This document shows, piece after piece, positions 1-8,400 of a DNA stretch of 33,091 bases. The translations under genes were made by a program, and so were the position numbers. Location of the stretch: assembly GCA_964391365.1 (NCBI GenBank), contig CAYMKW010000023.1, positions 1 through 33,091 on the forward strand. The letters run 5' to 3'. Below the pieces are notes generated by a model. It saw only the letters and a list, made by a program, of their open reading frames with translations, ran no database searches and had not been told where the DNA came from. Every line of letters starts with the position of its first letter. Within the stretch, counting starts at the first letter, position 1. This DNA comes from SXMI01 sp964391365 (GTDB lineage: Bacteria; Actinomycetota; Acidimicrobiia; Acidimicrobiales; Microtrichaceae).

Positions 1-1
1 C

Positions 2-370
2 CAGCTCCACCAGTTGCGTGGTCGGGTCGGGCGCGGGACCGCTGCGAGCCGTTGCATCCTGCTGAGCGCCGCACCCCCGGGCCCCGAGGGCGCGGCCCGG
101 CTCGAGGCGTTGGTGCGGACCCAGGACGGCTTCGAGCTGGCCGAGGTCGACCTGGACCTGCGCGGTGAGGGCACCGTGATGGGGGAGCGGCAGCGGGGGC
201 GGAGCGATCTCCGTCTGGCGTCCCTCCGTCGGGATCGGGTGTGGGTCGAGCGGGCGCGCGAGGTCGCCTCCGAGCTGATCGACGAGCGCGGTGAGGTCCT
301 CGTCCCCGCACTCGCCGAGGAGTTGCGTTTGCTGGATCCCGAGGACGAGGCGTTCCTGACCAAGTCCTGA
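2..370 (+). CDS. recG: ATP-dependent DNA helicase RecG, C-terminal fragment
   Basis: This is the last 122 residues of RecG, the superfamily 2 helicase that drives branch migration and regression of stalled forks. The gene enters from the left edge of the window, so the start is missing. The first codons read QLHQLRGRVGRG, the helicase motif VI of RecG, where the arginines contact ATP. This is followed by DGFELAEVDLDLRGEGTVMG, the conserved RecG wedge-proximal block (family form DGF.IAE.DL.LRGPGE..G), and the short C-terminal helical tail. The family Pro in RGPGE is replaced (RGEGT). The stop is TGA at 368-370. rsmD follows 104 nt later, as is common in actinobacteria and Firmicutes where recG, rsmD and coaD cluster. 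The identification is firm; only the fragment can be judged. Confidence 0.95.
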   Translation, partial: QLHQLRGRVGRGTAASRCILLSAAPPGPEGAARLEALVRTQDGFELAEVDLDLRGEGTVMGERQRGRSDLRLASLRRDRVWVERAREVASELIDERGEVLVPALAEELRLLDPEDEAFLTKS

Positions 371-474
371 CCCGGGGCAGACTCCTTGCCGTGCAGCCCG
401 TCCCGACCCTCGCACCGAACCCCGCGCCGACTCCCGCTCGGCGGGAATCGGGTCGATCCGGAGGTGGGGGCTAG

Positions 475-1068
475 GTGCGCGTCGTGGCCGGCTCCGCCCG
501 TGGGCGCCGTCTGATCGCTCCGACGGGAGAGCGGACCCGACCGACCTCCGACCGGGTTCGGGAGGCCGTCTTCAACTCGCTCGGCTCCCAGGGTGTGTTG
601 GACGCCGCGTTCGTGGTCGACCTGTTCGCGGGGACCGGGGCGCTCGGGATCGAGGCCCTCTCGCGTGGGGCCGAGCACGCCTGGTTCGTCGAGCACGACC
701 GCGCCGCACTGGACGCGCTGCGTGACAACCTGCGGTCAACCGGGCTCGAGGGCCGGGCGACGGTCGAGGCCGTCCCGGTCGACCGGGCCCTGGCGCCGGG
801 AGGTCCGCTGGTCGAGGTGGCCGCCGACCTGATCGTCGCCGACCCGCCGTACTCGTTCGACGGTTGGGAGGAGCTGTGCGCCGTGGCGTTCGCCCGTTGG
901 CCCGCTGCGCTGCTCGTGGCGGAGTCCGACCGACCCGTCGAGATCGACCCCGCCGGCGGCACCGGACGATTGGTCGCCAGCCGTCGCTACGGAACTACGG
1001 TGGTCTCGTTCCTCCGCGGCGGTGTCGAGGTGGACGAGCAGGACCCGGAGCCGGGTCGTCCGGGCTGA
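475..1068 (+). CDS. rsmD: 16S rRNA (guanine(966)-N2)-methyltransferase RsmD
   Basis: The 197-aa product is a SAM-dependent methyltransferase that modifies G966 of 16S rRNA during 30S assembly. The N-terminus MRVVAGSARGRRL and the block RPTSDRVREAVFNSL are diagnostic of RsmD. The SAM-binding motif is VVDLFAGTGALGIEALSRGA, and the catalytic N-methyltransferase motif is DPPY (codons from 841). Length matches the family (about 185-200 aa). The start is GTG with a GGAGG at 460-464, 10 nt upstream. A weak inverted repeat (CCCGC-TCG-GCGGG, 433-445) lies between recG and this gene but has no T-run, so it is not a convincing terminator. coaD begins 68 nt downstream, giving the standard rsmD-coaD pair. 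Confidence 0.95.
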   Translation: MRVVAGSARGRRLIAPTGERTRPTSDRVREAVFNSLGSQGVLDAAFVVDLFAGTGALGIEALSRGAEHAWFVEHDRAALDALRDNLRSTGLEGRATVEAVPVDRALAPGGPLVEVAADLIVADPPYSFDGWEELCAVAFARWPAALLVAESDRPVEIDPAGGTGRLVASRRYGTTVVSFLRGGVEVDEQDPEPGRPG

Positions 1069-1136
1069 CTCGGCGCCCCCGGACGGAGCGGTTCGGGACA
1101 GGACCCAGGCGGAATCCTCGAGGAGGAGGTTGCGAC

Positions 1137-1634
1137 GTGACGGTGGTGCTCTACCCCGGGTCGTTCGATCCGATCCACAACGGACACGTGGAGATCGTGG
1201 AGACCGCGTCGCGGCTGTTCGACCGGGTGGTCGTGGCGGCGATGCGCAACCCGTCGAAGGGTGAGCCGCTCTTCTCACTCGAGGACCGGCAGGACCTCAT
1301 CGAGGCGTCGCTGGCGCACCTCGACAACGTCGAGGTGACGATGTTCTCGTCCCTCGTCGTGGACCTGGCCCGTCAGGTCGGTGCCCACTTCATCGTCAAG
1401 GGACTCCGGGCGGTGTCGGACTTCGAGTCCGAGTTGCAGATGGCCCAGATGAACCGGTCGATCTCGGGGGTGGACACGCTGTTCATCCCGTCGGCATCGG
1501 GCAACTCCTTCCTCGCCTCCCGGCTGATCCGGGAGATCGCACGCTTCGGCGGTGATGTGTCCAACATGGTGCCCGAGCCGGTCGCGGCGCTCCTCGCCGA
1601 GCGTTTCGGTGACGCCACGACGGCATCCTCCTGA
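1137..1634 (+). CDS. coaD: Phosphopantetheine adenylyltransferase (CoaD)
   Basis: CoaD catalyses the penultimate step of coenzyme A synthesis, transferring AMP from ATP to 4'-phosphopantetheine. The 165-aa protein opens with TVVLYPGSFDPIHNGH, which holds the nucleotidyltransferase (T/H)xGH motif (here HNGH). The second signature ISGVDTLFIPSASGNSFLAS corresponds to the family block around the ISSSxVRE site; here it reads ASRLIREIA. The GTG start at 1137 is chosen because the protein aligns from its first residues and because a very strong Shine-Dalgarno AGGAGGAGG (1121-1129) sits 7 nt upstream. The longer open frame starting at 864 would only overlap rsmD and is not supported. Cytoplasmic and expected to be hexameric, as known for the family. 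Confidence 0.95.
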   Translation: MTVVLYPGSFDPIHNGHVEIVETASRLFDRVVVAAMRNPSKGEPLFSLEDRQDLIEASLAHLDNVEVTMFSSLVVDLARQVGAHFIVKGLRAVSDFESELQMAQMNRSISGVDTLFIPSASGNSFLASRLIREIARFGGDVSNMVPEPVAALLAERFGDATTASS

Positions 1635-1735
1635 GCCCGGGCGGCGGCGGCCAGACTGGGAGCGATGCCGTTGCCGGACCGCGGCGGAGGAGCGGTGAGC
1701 GACAGCCACCCTGCACCAGGAGCAGACTGAGGGAC

Positions 1736-2329
1736 ATGACGCCACGACCCGAGGACGATCGAGACGAGGCGACCCGCCGGAACGGGTCCCCCGACCCGTA
1801 CCGCATGCCCGAGACGGAGCAACTCCTGCGTCGCGTGATCGAGATCGTGGAGTCGGCACCCGGCCTGCCGATGTCCGCCTCGGTCCGCATCAACAAGGAC
1901 GAACTGCTCGAGCTGCTCGACGACGCCGTGGCCCAGCTGCCCGAGGAACTCCGTTCGGCCCGGTGGCTGCTCAAGGAACGTGAGGAGTTCACGGCCCGGA
2001 CGCGCCGTGAGGGCGAGGAGATCATCACCGACGCCCGGACCCGGGTGGCCAACATGGTGCAGCGCACCGAGGTGGCGAAGGCCGCCGAGGTCCGGGCCCG
2101 TCAGATCATCGAGGAGGCGGAGGCCGAGGCTCGTCGGATGCGGCGGGAGACCGAGGACTTCTGCGACCAGAAGCTGGCCAGCTTCGAGATCGTGCTGGAG
2201 CGGATCAGCCAGACGGTTGCGACCGGTCGGTCCCGGCTGGCGGCACCGACGATCGAGGAGGCCGAGCTCTCGGACCTGGACGACGAGGATCGGGACGACG
2301 GCCCGACCGTGTTCGACCAGGAGCTGTGA
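1736..2329 (+). CDS. SepIVA-like DivIVA-family septation/growth protein
   Basis: This 197-aa protein is acidic and rich in coiled coil. After a disordered N-terminus (residues 1-20) it has the block PETEQLLRRVIEIVESAPGLPMSASVRINKDELLELLDDAV, then heptad-like stretches of charged residues and Ala (about 65-160), and an acidic tail. That architecture, and its location directly upstream of the DUF177 gene and close to rnc, match mycobacterial SepIVA, a DivIVA-family factor for septation and envelope synthesis. Family assignment is by pattern and synteny; function in this organism is inferred. The ATG at 1736 has only a weak GAGGG-type Shine-Dalgarno. Its stop overlaps the next start as GTGA (2326-2329), which suggests translational coupling to the DUF177 gene. 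The residue stretch quoted is split across residues 24-64. Confidence 0.75.
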   Translation: MTPRPEDDRDEATRRNGSPDPYRMPETEQLLRRVIEIVESAPGLPMSASVRINKDELLELLDDAVAQLPEELRSARWLLKEREEFTARTRREGEEIITDARTRVANMVQRTEVAKAAEVRARQIIEEAEAEARRMRRETEDFCDQKLASFEIVLERISQTVATGRSRLAAPTIEEAELSDLDDEDRDDGPTVFDQEL

Positions 2330-2850
2330 GCTCCCGCTCCGAACCCCTGCGGATCCCCGTCGCCGAGCTGCGGCGACGTCCGGGCAACCGCTCCACGGTC
2401 GAGCGGACCGTCCCGGTCGGCGGTCTGGGCGTCGGCTCGGCATCGACGCCAACCGATGCCGAGGCACAGGTGGTGCTCCACCTCGAGTCGCAGTCCGACG
2501 GGGTGACCGTGAAGGGCGAGTTCCGGGCCCCGTGGACCGGAGAGTGCCGACGCTGCCTGGAGCCCACCGGAGGCGAACTCTCCGCCGAGGTCACCGAGGT
2601 CTTCTCCGACCATCCGGACGGCGCCGAGCTGCTGGCCTTCGACGGCGACGCGGTCGATCTGTCGGAGACGGTCAGGGACGCCGTGGTCCTGGCGCTCCCG
2701 CTGGCCCCCCTGTGCCGCTCGGACTGCCCGGGTCCGGAACCGGACAGCTTCCCCGTGCGGATCGAGGGCGAGGCCGGACTCGAACGGTCGGATCCCCGTT
2801 GGGCGGCCCTCGATGAGCTCCGCTTCGACCGGGACCCCGACGAGGGCTAG
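2326..2850 (+). CDS. DUF177 (YceD-like) protein, large-subunit/L32-linked
   Basis: The 174-aa product belongs to the DUF177/YceD family, which is almost always encoded immediately before rpmF and in plants is linked to 23S rRNA accumulation. Visible family features are the CRRCLE motif in the middle, the acidic pocket segment followed by DLSETVRDAVVLALPLAPLC, the Cys pair LCRSDCPG, and the C-terminal DPRWAALDEL. The usual additional Cys after this pair (form GLC) is not seen here. The GTG start overlaps the preceding stop by 4 nt (GTGA). rpmF follows after 98 nt, the canonical order. Function is not biochemically settled; an rRNA or L32-related role is inferred from neighbourhood. Confidence 0.85.
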   Translation: MSSRSEPLRIPVAELRRRPGNRSTVERTVPVGGLGVGSASTPTDAEAQVVLHLESQSDGVTVKGEFRAPWTGECRRCLEPTGGELSAEVTEVFSDHPDGAELLAFDGDAVDLSETVRDAVVLALPLAPLCRSDCPGPEPDSFPVRIEGEAGLERSDPRWAALDELRFDRDPDEG

Positions 2851-2853
2851 TCT
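2848..2853 (+). promoter_or_regulatory. Candidate -10 box for rpmF
   Basis: TAGTCT overlaps the stop codon of the DUF177 gene. TTCGAC at 2824-2829 lies 18 nt upstream and could act as a -35. This would allow rpmF to be transcribed separately. Sequence match only. Confidence 0.3.
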
Positions 2854-2948
2854 CTCCCGTCGGCTCATGGGACCTGGTTCCGTCGCCGTGCCGGGCCCCT
2901 GGGCCCGGTGAGCAATCCACCCTGACCCCGATCACACGCGAGTGCACG

Positions 2949-3128
2949 ATGGCCGTCCCGAAGAAGAAGACCTCGAAGTCGAAGAGCCGGAGTCGCCGGG
3001 CGGCAAACTGGACGCTGCGTGCGCCCGCTCGGAGCACCTGCCCGCGCTGCGGTTCGGTGAAGCAGCCCCACGTGGTCTGCACGAACTGCGGCTGGTACCA
3101 CGGTCGCCAAGCGCTGGATCTGGACTGA
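2949..3128 (+). CDS. rpmF: 50S ribosomal protein L32
   Basis: A 59-aa gene, easily missed because of its length. Translation starts MAVPKKKTSKSKSRSRRAAN, the universal L32 N-terminus, and continues to a zinc-ribbon of the form CPRCGS and CTNCGWY (Cys-x2-Cys twice), ending GRQALDLD. All four Cys are present, so this is the zinc-binding (C+) form of L32 rather than the Cys-less form that is induced by zinc starvation in some actinobacteria. It sits in the conserved DUF177-rpmF-acpP order. The Shine-Dalgarno is weak (GCGAG about 9 nt upstream). Confidence 0.97.
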   Translation: MAVPKKKTSKSKSRSRRAANWTLRAPARSTCPRCGSVKQPHVVCTNCGWYHGRQALDLD

Positions 3129-3243
3129 GGTCCGTCCGGCCGGACCCCCTCAGCCACCGCGCACCGTGGTGAGCCGGACTCCGGTGGCCACGGACGGCGT
3201 TCGGGCCCGTTCCGGGTCCACCCGCCCCCGAGGCGGCCCCCGC

Positions 3244-3249
3244 TACAGT
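3244..3249 (+). promoter_or_regulatory. Candidate -10 box for acpP-rnc-mutM
   Basis: TACAGT in the rpmF-acpP gap, matching the TANNNT pattern seen before several other genes in the window. No convincing -35. The resulting leader would be roughly 90 nt to the acpP start at 3348. Confidence 0.3.
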
Positions 3250-3337
3250 GCGCCCACCGCCGGCCGACGGGCGCGGACGGCACCGCAGGGTGGCGTCACG
3301 GCGCTGGTCGGGGTCCGGTGAACGACCCAACCGAGTC

Positions 3338-3342
3338 AGGAG
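3338..3342 (+). promoter_or_regulatory. Ribosome binding site deciding the acpP start
   Basis: AGGAG lies 5 nt before GTG 3348, favouring this start over the in-frame GTG at 3318, which has no clear Shine-Dalgarno. Confidence 0.55.
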
Positions 3343-3347
3343 CAGTC

Positions 3348-3635
3348 GTGCCCGCCGAAACGCACGTGCAACAGGGTCCCATGTCACGGGACGAGGTCCT
3401 CCAACTGGTCCGAGACCGACTGGCGGAGATCCTCGAGATCGACGCTGCGCAGATCAACGAGGGTGACTCCTTCGCCGAGGACCTCCGAGCCGACTCCCTG
3501 GCGCTGATCGAACTGGTGGAGTCGCTCGAGGACGAGCTGGGGGAGCGGAGCGTCGGTTTCCGGATCGAAGATGAGGACCTGGAGGACCTGGTGACCGTCA
3601 AGGACGCCGTCGACTACGTCCACGCCAGGCTCTGA
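3348..3635 (+). CDS. acpP: Acyl carrier protein
   Basis: A 95-aa acidic protein that carries growing acyl chains on a 4'-phosphopantetheine arm. The attachment site is DSL in the context LRADSLALIELVESLEDEL, with Ser50 as the modified residue. The helical ACP fold continues to VTVKDAVDYVHARL. The start is placed at GTG 3348 because AGGAG is 5 nt upstream; the frame is open to GTG 3318, which would add ten residues, and an internal ATG 12 codons in would give the most typical ACP length. The TGA stop is overlapped by a CTG that opens the rnc frame (CTGA, 3632-3635). The acpP-rnc pairing is a widespread arrangement. Confidence 0.92.
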   Translation: MPAETHVQQGPMSRDEVLQLVRDRLAEILEIDAAQINEGDSFAEDLRADSLALIELVESLEDELGERSVGFRIEDEDLEDLVTVKDAVDYVHARL

Positions 3636-4465
3636 GCCGAGCGACGGGCCCGACCATCGACACCGAACTCCACTCCGGCCTCCTGGACCGTCTCGGCTAT
3701 CGCTTCGCCGACCGCGCCCATCTGGAACTCGCCCTGCGCCACCGGTCGTGGTGCGCCGAGCACGGTGGGGTCGAGTCCAACGAGCGGCTGGAGTTCCTCG
3801 GCGACGCCGTCCTCGGAGTGGTCGTCACCGACTACCTGTTCCGGGCCTCTCCCGAGAGCAGCGAGGGCGTACTGGCCCGTCGCCGCTCCGAACTGGTCAA
3901 CGCGACCGCGCTGGCCGCCGCCGCCCGCGGGATCGACCTGGGTGCGTCCCTGCTGCTCGGTCGGGGCGAGGACCTGACCGGCGGCCGGGACAAGACCTCG
4001 ATCCTCGCCGATGCCATCGAGGCGGTGTTCGGCGCGGTCTACCTCGACGGGGGCATCGTGGCTGCGACGTCGGTCGTGCTGGACCTGCTCGAGCCGCGGA
4101 TCCTCGAGGTGCTCGGCGGCGGTGTGGACTCCGACGCCAAGTCCAGACTCCAGGAGCTCGCCGCCCAGCACGGCGGCGACCTGCCCCGCTACGAGCTGAG
4201 CGAGACCGGCCCCGAGCACGACAAGCGGTTCGACGCCGTGGTTCGGGCCGGCGGGTTCGTCGGTCGCGGCCAGGGTCGCACCAAGAAGGAGGCCGAGCAG
4301 GCCGCCGCCCGTGACGTGGCCGATCTGCTCCACGCCGCCATCGGCCAGCGGCGGGATGCCGGTGACGGTGAAGTGAACGACGACAGGGCCGACGGTGCCC
4401 CGATGGCGATCGACGACGGGACCGGCGGGACCCCACCACCCGAGATGGGAGACAGGCGTGCCTGA
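3632..4465 (+). CDS. rnc: Ribonuclease III, apparently CTG-initiated
   Basis: RNase III cleaves double-stranded RNA in rRNA processing and mRNA decay. The catalytic domain is clear: HRSWCAEHGGVESNERLEFLGDAVL contains the ERLEFLGD signature with the metal-binding Glu and Asp, and DAIEAVFGAVYLDGG supplies the downstream Asp and Glu. The dsRNA-binding domain covers roughly residues 165-235 (SRLQELAAQHGG to GRTKKEAEQAAARD), followed by a 40-residue acidic, probably disordered tail. No in-frame ATG, GTG or TTG exists between the upstream stop at 3572 and 3818, and a start at 3818 would delete the ERLEFLGD signature. CTG at 3632, in a CTGA overlap with the acpP stop, is the best start (277 aa); ATC 3656 is a second option. 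The 3' end overlaps the mutM-like start by 8 nt. Confidence 0.9.
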   Translation: MSRATGPTIDTELHSGLLDRLGYRFADRAHLELALRHRSWCAEHGGVESNERLEFLGDAVLGVVVTDYLFRASPESSEGVLARRRSELVNATALAAAARGIDLGASLLLGRGEDLTGGRDKTSILADAIEAVFGAVYLDGGIVAATSVVLDLLEPRILEVLGGGVDSDAKSRLQELAAQHGGDLPRYELSETGPEHDKRFDAVVRAGGFVGRGQGRTKKEAEQAAARDVADLLHAAIGQRRDAGDGEVNDDRADGAPMAIDDGTGGTPPPEMGDRRA

Positions 4466-5291
4466 ACTACCGGAACTCGAGCTGCTCCGGCGCGAGCTCG
4501 ACCGCGACCTGAACGGCAAGAAGGTGAAGGGGGTGGAGGTGCCCGGTGCCGGCCTGGTCGTCCACCCGACGAAGAAGGCGCTGTCCACGGCGCTCACCGG
4601 CGCCAAGCTGACGGGTGCCGGTCGCCGGGGGACACTCCTCCTGATCGGAGTCGAGGGTGAGGGCCGGCTGGTGATCCAGCTCGGTGAGACCACCCGGCTC
4701 CGTCGCCAGCAGAACAAGGAGGCCGTCGAGAAGGGCACCGCGATGGTGATCACCTTCACCCAGGGTGGCCAACTCCGCATCGTCGACCCCAAGCGGCAGG
4801 CCTCGGTCGAACTGCTCGACGACGAGCAGTTCGCCGAGCGCCACCCGGAGGTCGTCGGACTGGGCCTCGATCCGGCGGACGAGCCGATCTCGTGGACGAC
4901 CTTCGGGGAGGCGCTGTTGCGGCGGGACGACCGACTCAAGGCGGTGCTGATGGACCCGACCTTCCTGGTGGGGATCGGGCCGATGTACTCCGACGAGATC
5001 CTCTTCCACGCCGGTCTCCGCTACGACCGGATCGCATCGGGCCTCAACACCCAGGAGATCCGGCGCCTCTACCGGGCAGTGGTGGAGACCGTCCACGAGG
5101 CGATCAAGTACGGTGGCACCTCGATCGGCCCCGACGGATGGGTGGGTCTGGACGGGTCGCCCGGCGACTACGGCCAGCACCTGACCGTCTACAAGCGGGA
5201 CGGCGAGATGAGCCCCCGGGCGCGGGGGCCCATCGTCAAGGTTCGCTACGGGAGCGGCTACACCTACTTCTGCGAGCAGACCCAGGTGTAG
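4458..5291 (+). CDS. Divergent Fpg/Nei-family (MutM-like) protein, catalytic and zinc residues largely lost
   Basis: The 277-aa protein is full length for formamidopyrimidine-DNA glycosylase and sits in the usual rnc-mutM-smc position. It starts MPELPELE, so the family Pro2 nucleophile and Glu3 are kept, and the H2TH region (about 155-220, ending GTSIGPDG) is present. Several other key positions differ from the standard enzyme: Thr59 where the family Lys of RRGKYL is expected; QLGETT in place of HLGMSG; GIGPMYSDE with Pro175 in place of the catalytic-site Asn; and a C-terminal finger reading GEMSPRARGPI and FCEQTQV, where three of four zinc Cys and the DNA-contacting Arg of GRxT are missing. 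It may be a zincless-finger glycosylase of altered specificity or a non-catalytic DNA-binding relative. The fold is confident; activity is not. Confidence 0.8.
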   Translation: MPELPELELLRRELDRDLNGKKVKGVEVPGAGLVVHPTKKALSTALTGAKLTGAGRRGTLLLIGVEGEGRLVIQLGETTRLRRQQNKEAVEKGTAMVITFTQGGQLRIVDPKRQASVELLDDEQFAERHPEVVGLGLDPADEPISWTTFGEALLRRDDRLKAVLMDPTFLVGIGPMYSDEILFHAGLRYDRIASGLNTQEIRRLYRAVVETVHEAIKYGGTSIGPDGWVGLDGSPGDYGQHLTVYKRDGEMSPRARGPIVKVRYGSGYTYFCEQTQV

Positions 5292-5307
5292 CCAACCGCG
5301 GCGGGAA

Positions 5308-5347
5308 CCGGCCCGCAGTAACGCGCTGCGGGCGCCGGCCCGCAGTA
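5308..5347 (+). repeat. Direct and inverted repeat cluster between mutM-like gene and smc
   Basis: The 13-mer CCGGCCCGCAGTA occurs at 5308-5320 and 5335-5347. Between them, CTGCGGGC (5326-5333) is the exact complement of GCCCGCAG in both copies (5311-5318 and 5338-5345). Two mutually exclusive 8-bp hairpins can therefore form, with 7-nt and 4-nt loops. No T-run follows, so an intrinsic terminator is unproven. Confidence 0.6.
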
Positions 5348-5464
5348 CCGGTCGGGACCCGAGGTCCCGACCACGACCAGACCACACAACTGACGACCGG
5401 TTGGGGACCGAGCGGCACGGGGCAACCGCCCACCCGCAGGTCGGCCGTCCGGTCCGGGAGCACG

Positions 5465-8400
5465 GTGTTCCTCAAGACGCTGCAGATCAAGGGCTTCAAG
5501 TCGTTCGCCGACGCCGCCACCCTCACGCTCGAACCGGGAGTGACCGTCGTGGTCGGTCCCAACGGATCGGGGAAGTCGAACGTCGTGGACGCCATCGGCT
5601 GGGTCCTGGGGNNNNNNNNNNGACGACGTGATCTTCGCCGGGTCGGCGAAGCGACCCCCGCTCGGTCGGGCCGAGGTTGCGATCACCATCGACAACTCCT
5701 CGGGGATGCTGCCGATCGACTTCACCGAGGTCACGATCTCCCGGCTGCTGTTCCGGTCGGGGGACTCCGAGTACGCCATCAACGGGGTGCCGTGCCGCCT
5801 GCTCGACATCACCGACCTGCTGTCCGATTCCGGTGTCGGCCGTCAGCAGCACGTCATCATCTCGCAGGGCAACATCGACGGCGTCCTGAACTCGCGGCCG
5901 GAGGAGCGGCGCCTCATCATCGAGGAGGCCGCCGGCGTCCTGAAGTTCCGTCGCCGCAAGGAGCGGGCCGAGCGCCGACTGCAGGGTACGGAGCAGAACC
6001 TGACCCGGGTCCAGGACCTGCTCCGGGAGGTTCGGCGCCAGCTCCGGCCGCTCGAGCGTCAGGCCGAGGCGGCCCGTCGTCACGGTGACCTGGTCGCCGA
6101 GCTCTCGGCACTCCGCCTGCACGTGGCCGGCCGGGAGATCCTCCGGCTCCGAGGTGTGCTCGAGCAGTCGACCCGACGCCAGCAGCAGCTGCGCGAGGAC
6201 GACGGTCGGCTGCGCGCCGCACTGGCCGACCTGGACGCCCGGCTCCTCGCCGCCGAGGCCCAGCTCGCCGCCATGGGCGGCCGTGACCTGGGTGACTCGC
6301 TCGTGCGGTACGAGCGTCTCGAGGAGCGGGGTCGCGGGCTCGGCGCGCTCCTCGTCGAGCGAGTCCGGGGTGCCGAACGCGACCTCGCCGCTTCGGTGGA
6401 CGCAGCGGTCGTGGCATCACTCGAGTCGGAGCAGGCGTCGTTGCGGCGGGAGGCCGAGGAGATCGCCGGGGAGCGGCAGGTGCTCGAGCGCGAGTCCGAC
6501 GAGCTCCTGCGTGACGAGGCGGGCCTCGTCGACCGACGACGGGGGTTCGAGGAGGTCTGGGGCGACGGTGTCGTCGTGCCCACGGGTGAGGCGGCGGCGG
6601 TCCGGGGCGAGATCGCGGCCCTCACGACCGCCGTGGAACGCTCGGAGGGTGACCGGAGTCGGCTGGAGGCCCGCCGTTCGGCGCTCGGCGAGCGGGCCGA
6701 GCGCCTGGGGTCGGAGCACGTGTCGCTCCTGGACGAGCAGGCCGCATCAACAGAGCTCGAGCCGTCCTCGGCCACCGAGCTCGAAACACTCCGGGTCGCG
6801 ACCCGGCGGGCTGCGGACGCGCTGGCCGCCTCCGAGTCCGCCGCCACCGATGCCGCTGCGGATCACTCGGCCTGGTCGGCTCGGGTCGAGGCGTTGACGA
6901 TGGCGCTCGACGAGGCGAGGGACCGGGCGGGAGCAACCCGGCTCGCCGGCCTGGACGGCGTCCTCGGGACCCTCTCGGAACTCGTCGAGGTCGACGACGG
7001 ATGGGAGGAGCCGTTCGAGGCGGCTGCCGCCGAGGCGCTCGGAGCGGTCGTGGTCTCGGACGTCGATGCGGCCCGTCGGGGGCTGCGGTCACTCGTCGAG
7101 GGCGACCATGCCGGGGCAGTGCTGGCCCTGGGGGCAGCGGCCGTCGAGCCGGACCGTCCCGGTGTGGGCGTTGCGATCCGGGACCACGTCCGACCGTCGA
7201 CCCGTGCCGGCTCGTCTGCACCGGGTGTCGCCCGGCTGCTCGACGCACTCCTCGCCCGGGCCGTGTTGGTCGATGGCGACTGGTCGGCCGCGCTGCAGGC
7301 CTCGACCTCGGACCCGACGGCTGTCGTCGTGACACGACGCGGCGACCGGTTCGGTGTGGCCGGATGGCGCCTGCGCGCCGCCGGCTCGGGCGCCACCGGG
7401 GCGGCGCTCGACGAGGCCGTCGAACGTGCGGAGCGCTCCGCGCTGGCGCGACGGGACGCACTGGCAGCGGTCGCCGCGGCCCGCGCCGAGCTGGACACTG
7501 CGAGGCGCAGCGAACAGCAGGCCGAGCGGGACCTCGAGGCCCTCCGGGCCCGGGCTCGGACCATCGCCGACGCGCTGGTCCGGATCGAACGTGACCGGGC
7601 CGAGGTGGATGAGGAGTCAGCTGCCCTCGCAGCGCACGCCGACGAGCTGGTGGCCCGCGCCGGTCGGGAGTCGGAGCGGCTCGCCGAGCTCAACTCCAGG
7701 TTGCCGGAGCTCGAGGCGGCCGAGGCCGAGATCGACGAACAGGCCCGGAGGATGACCTCGGCCCGCGACGAGCTCGAGTCGCTCGCAGCGACGGTGGCGG
7801 CGCGGCGGACGGACCTCGAGGTCAGGGCGGCCGGGGTCGAGGAGCGGCGTCGCTACGTCGAGTCCCGACGGTCCCAGATCGACGAGCGGCTCGAACACCT
7901 CCAGGTCGAGAGCGCTGCCGCGGCCGACCGTCGATCCGAATTGGAGGCCCGGCTCGTGGCCCTCCGGCGTCTGTCCGGGGTCGTCGAGTCGCTGGCGGGT
8001 GTGGTCGCCGCCAACGTCGCTGAACTCCGTGAGGAGCGCCGGGTGCAGTCGGAGGCGGCCCGCTCCGCGTCCGAACTGCTCGAGGGACTCCGGGCCGAAC
8101 GGACGGCGGCCGAGTCGGAGCTCGAGTCCGTTCGGGGACGGTCCCAGCAGCTCGAGGTCGCCGACGCCGAGGCGAGGATGCGGCTGGAGGCGGCCACCGA
8201 GTCGCTCCGAGCCGATCACGACTGCGGGCCCGACGTGGCCGTCGAGGCCGAGTGCCCCCCGCTTCCCGAGGGCACGACCGCTCCGGCCCGGGTGCGCGAA
8301 CTGGAGCGTGAACTTCGGGTCATGGGTCCGATCAACCCCCTCGCGCTGCAGGAGTTCACCGAGCTCACCGAGCGACACGAGTTCCTGACCGGCCAGCTCG

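Noticed and set aside
433..445. Intrinsic terminator after recG
   Set aside because: Only a 5-bp stem with a 3-nt loop and no T-run; common by chance at this GC content.
864..1136. N-terminal extension of coaD by 91 residues
   Set aside because: The extension overlaps rsmD in another frame, is Arg-rich and unlike CoaD, and a strong Shine-Dalgarno precedes GTG 1137.
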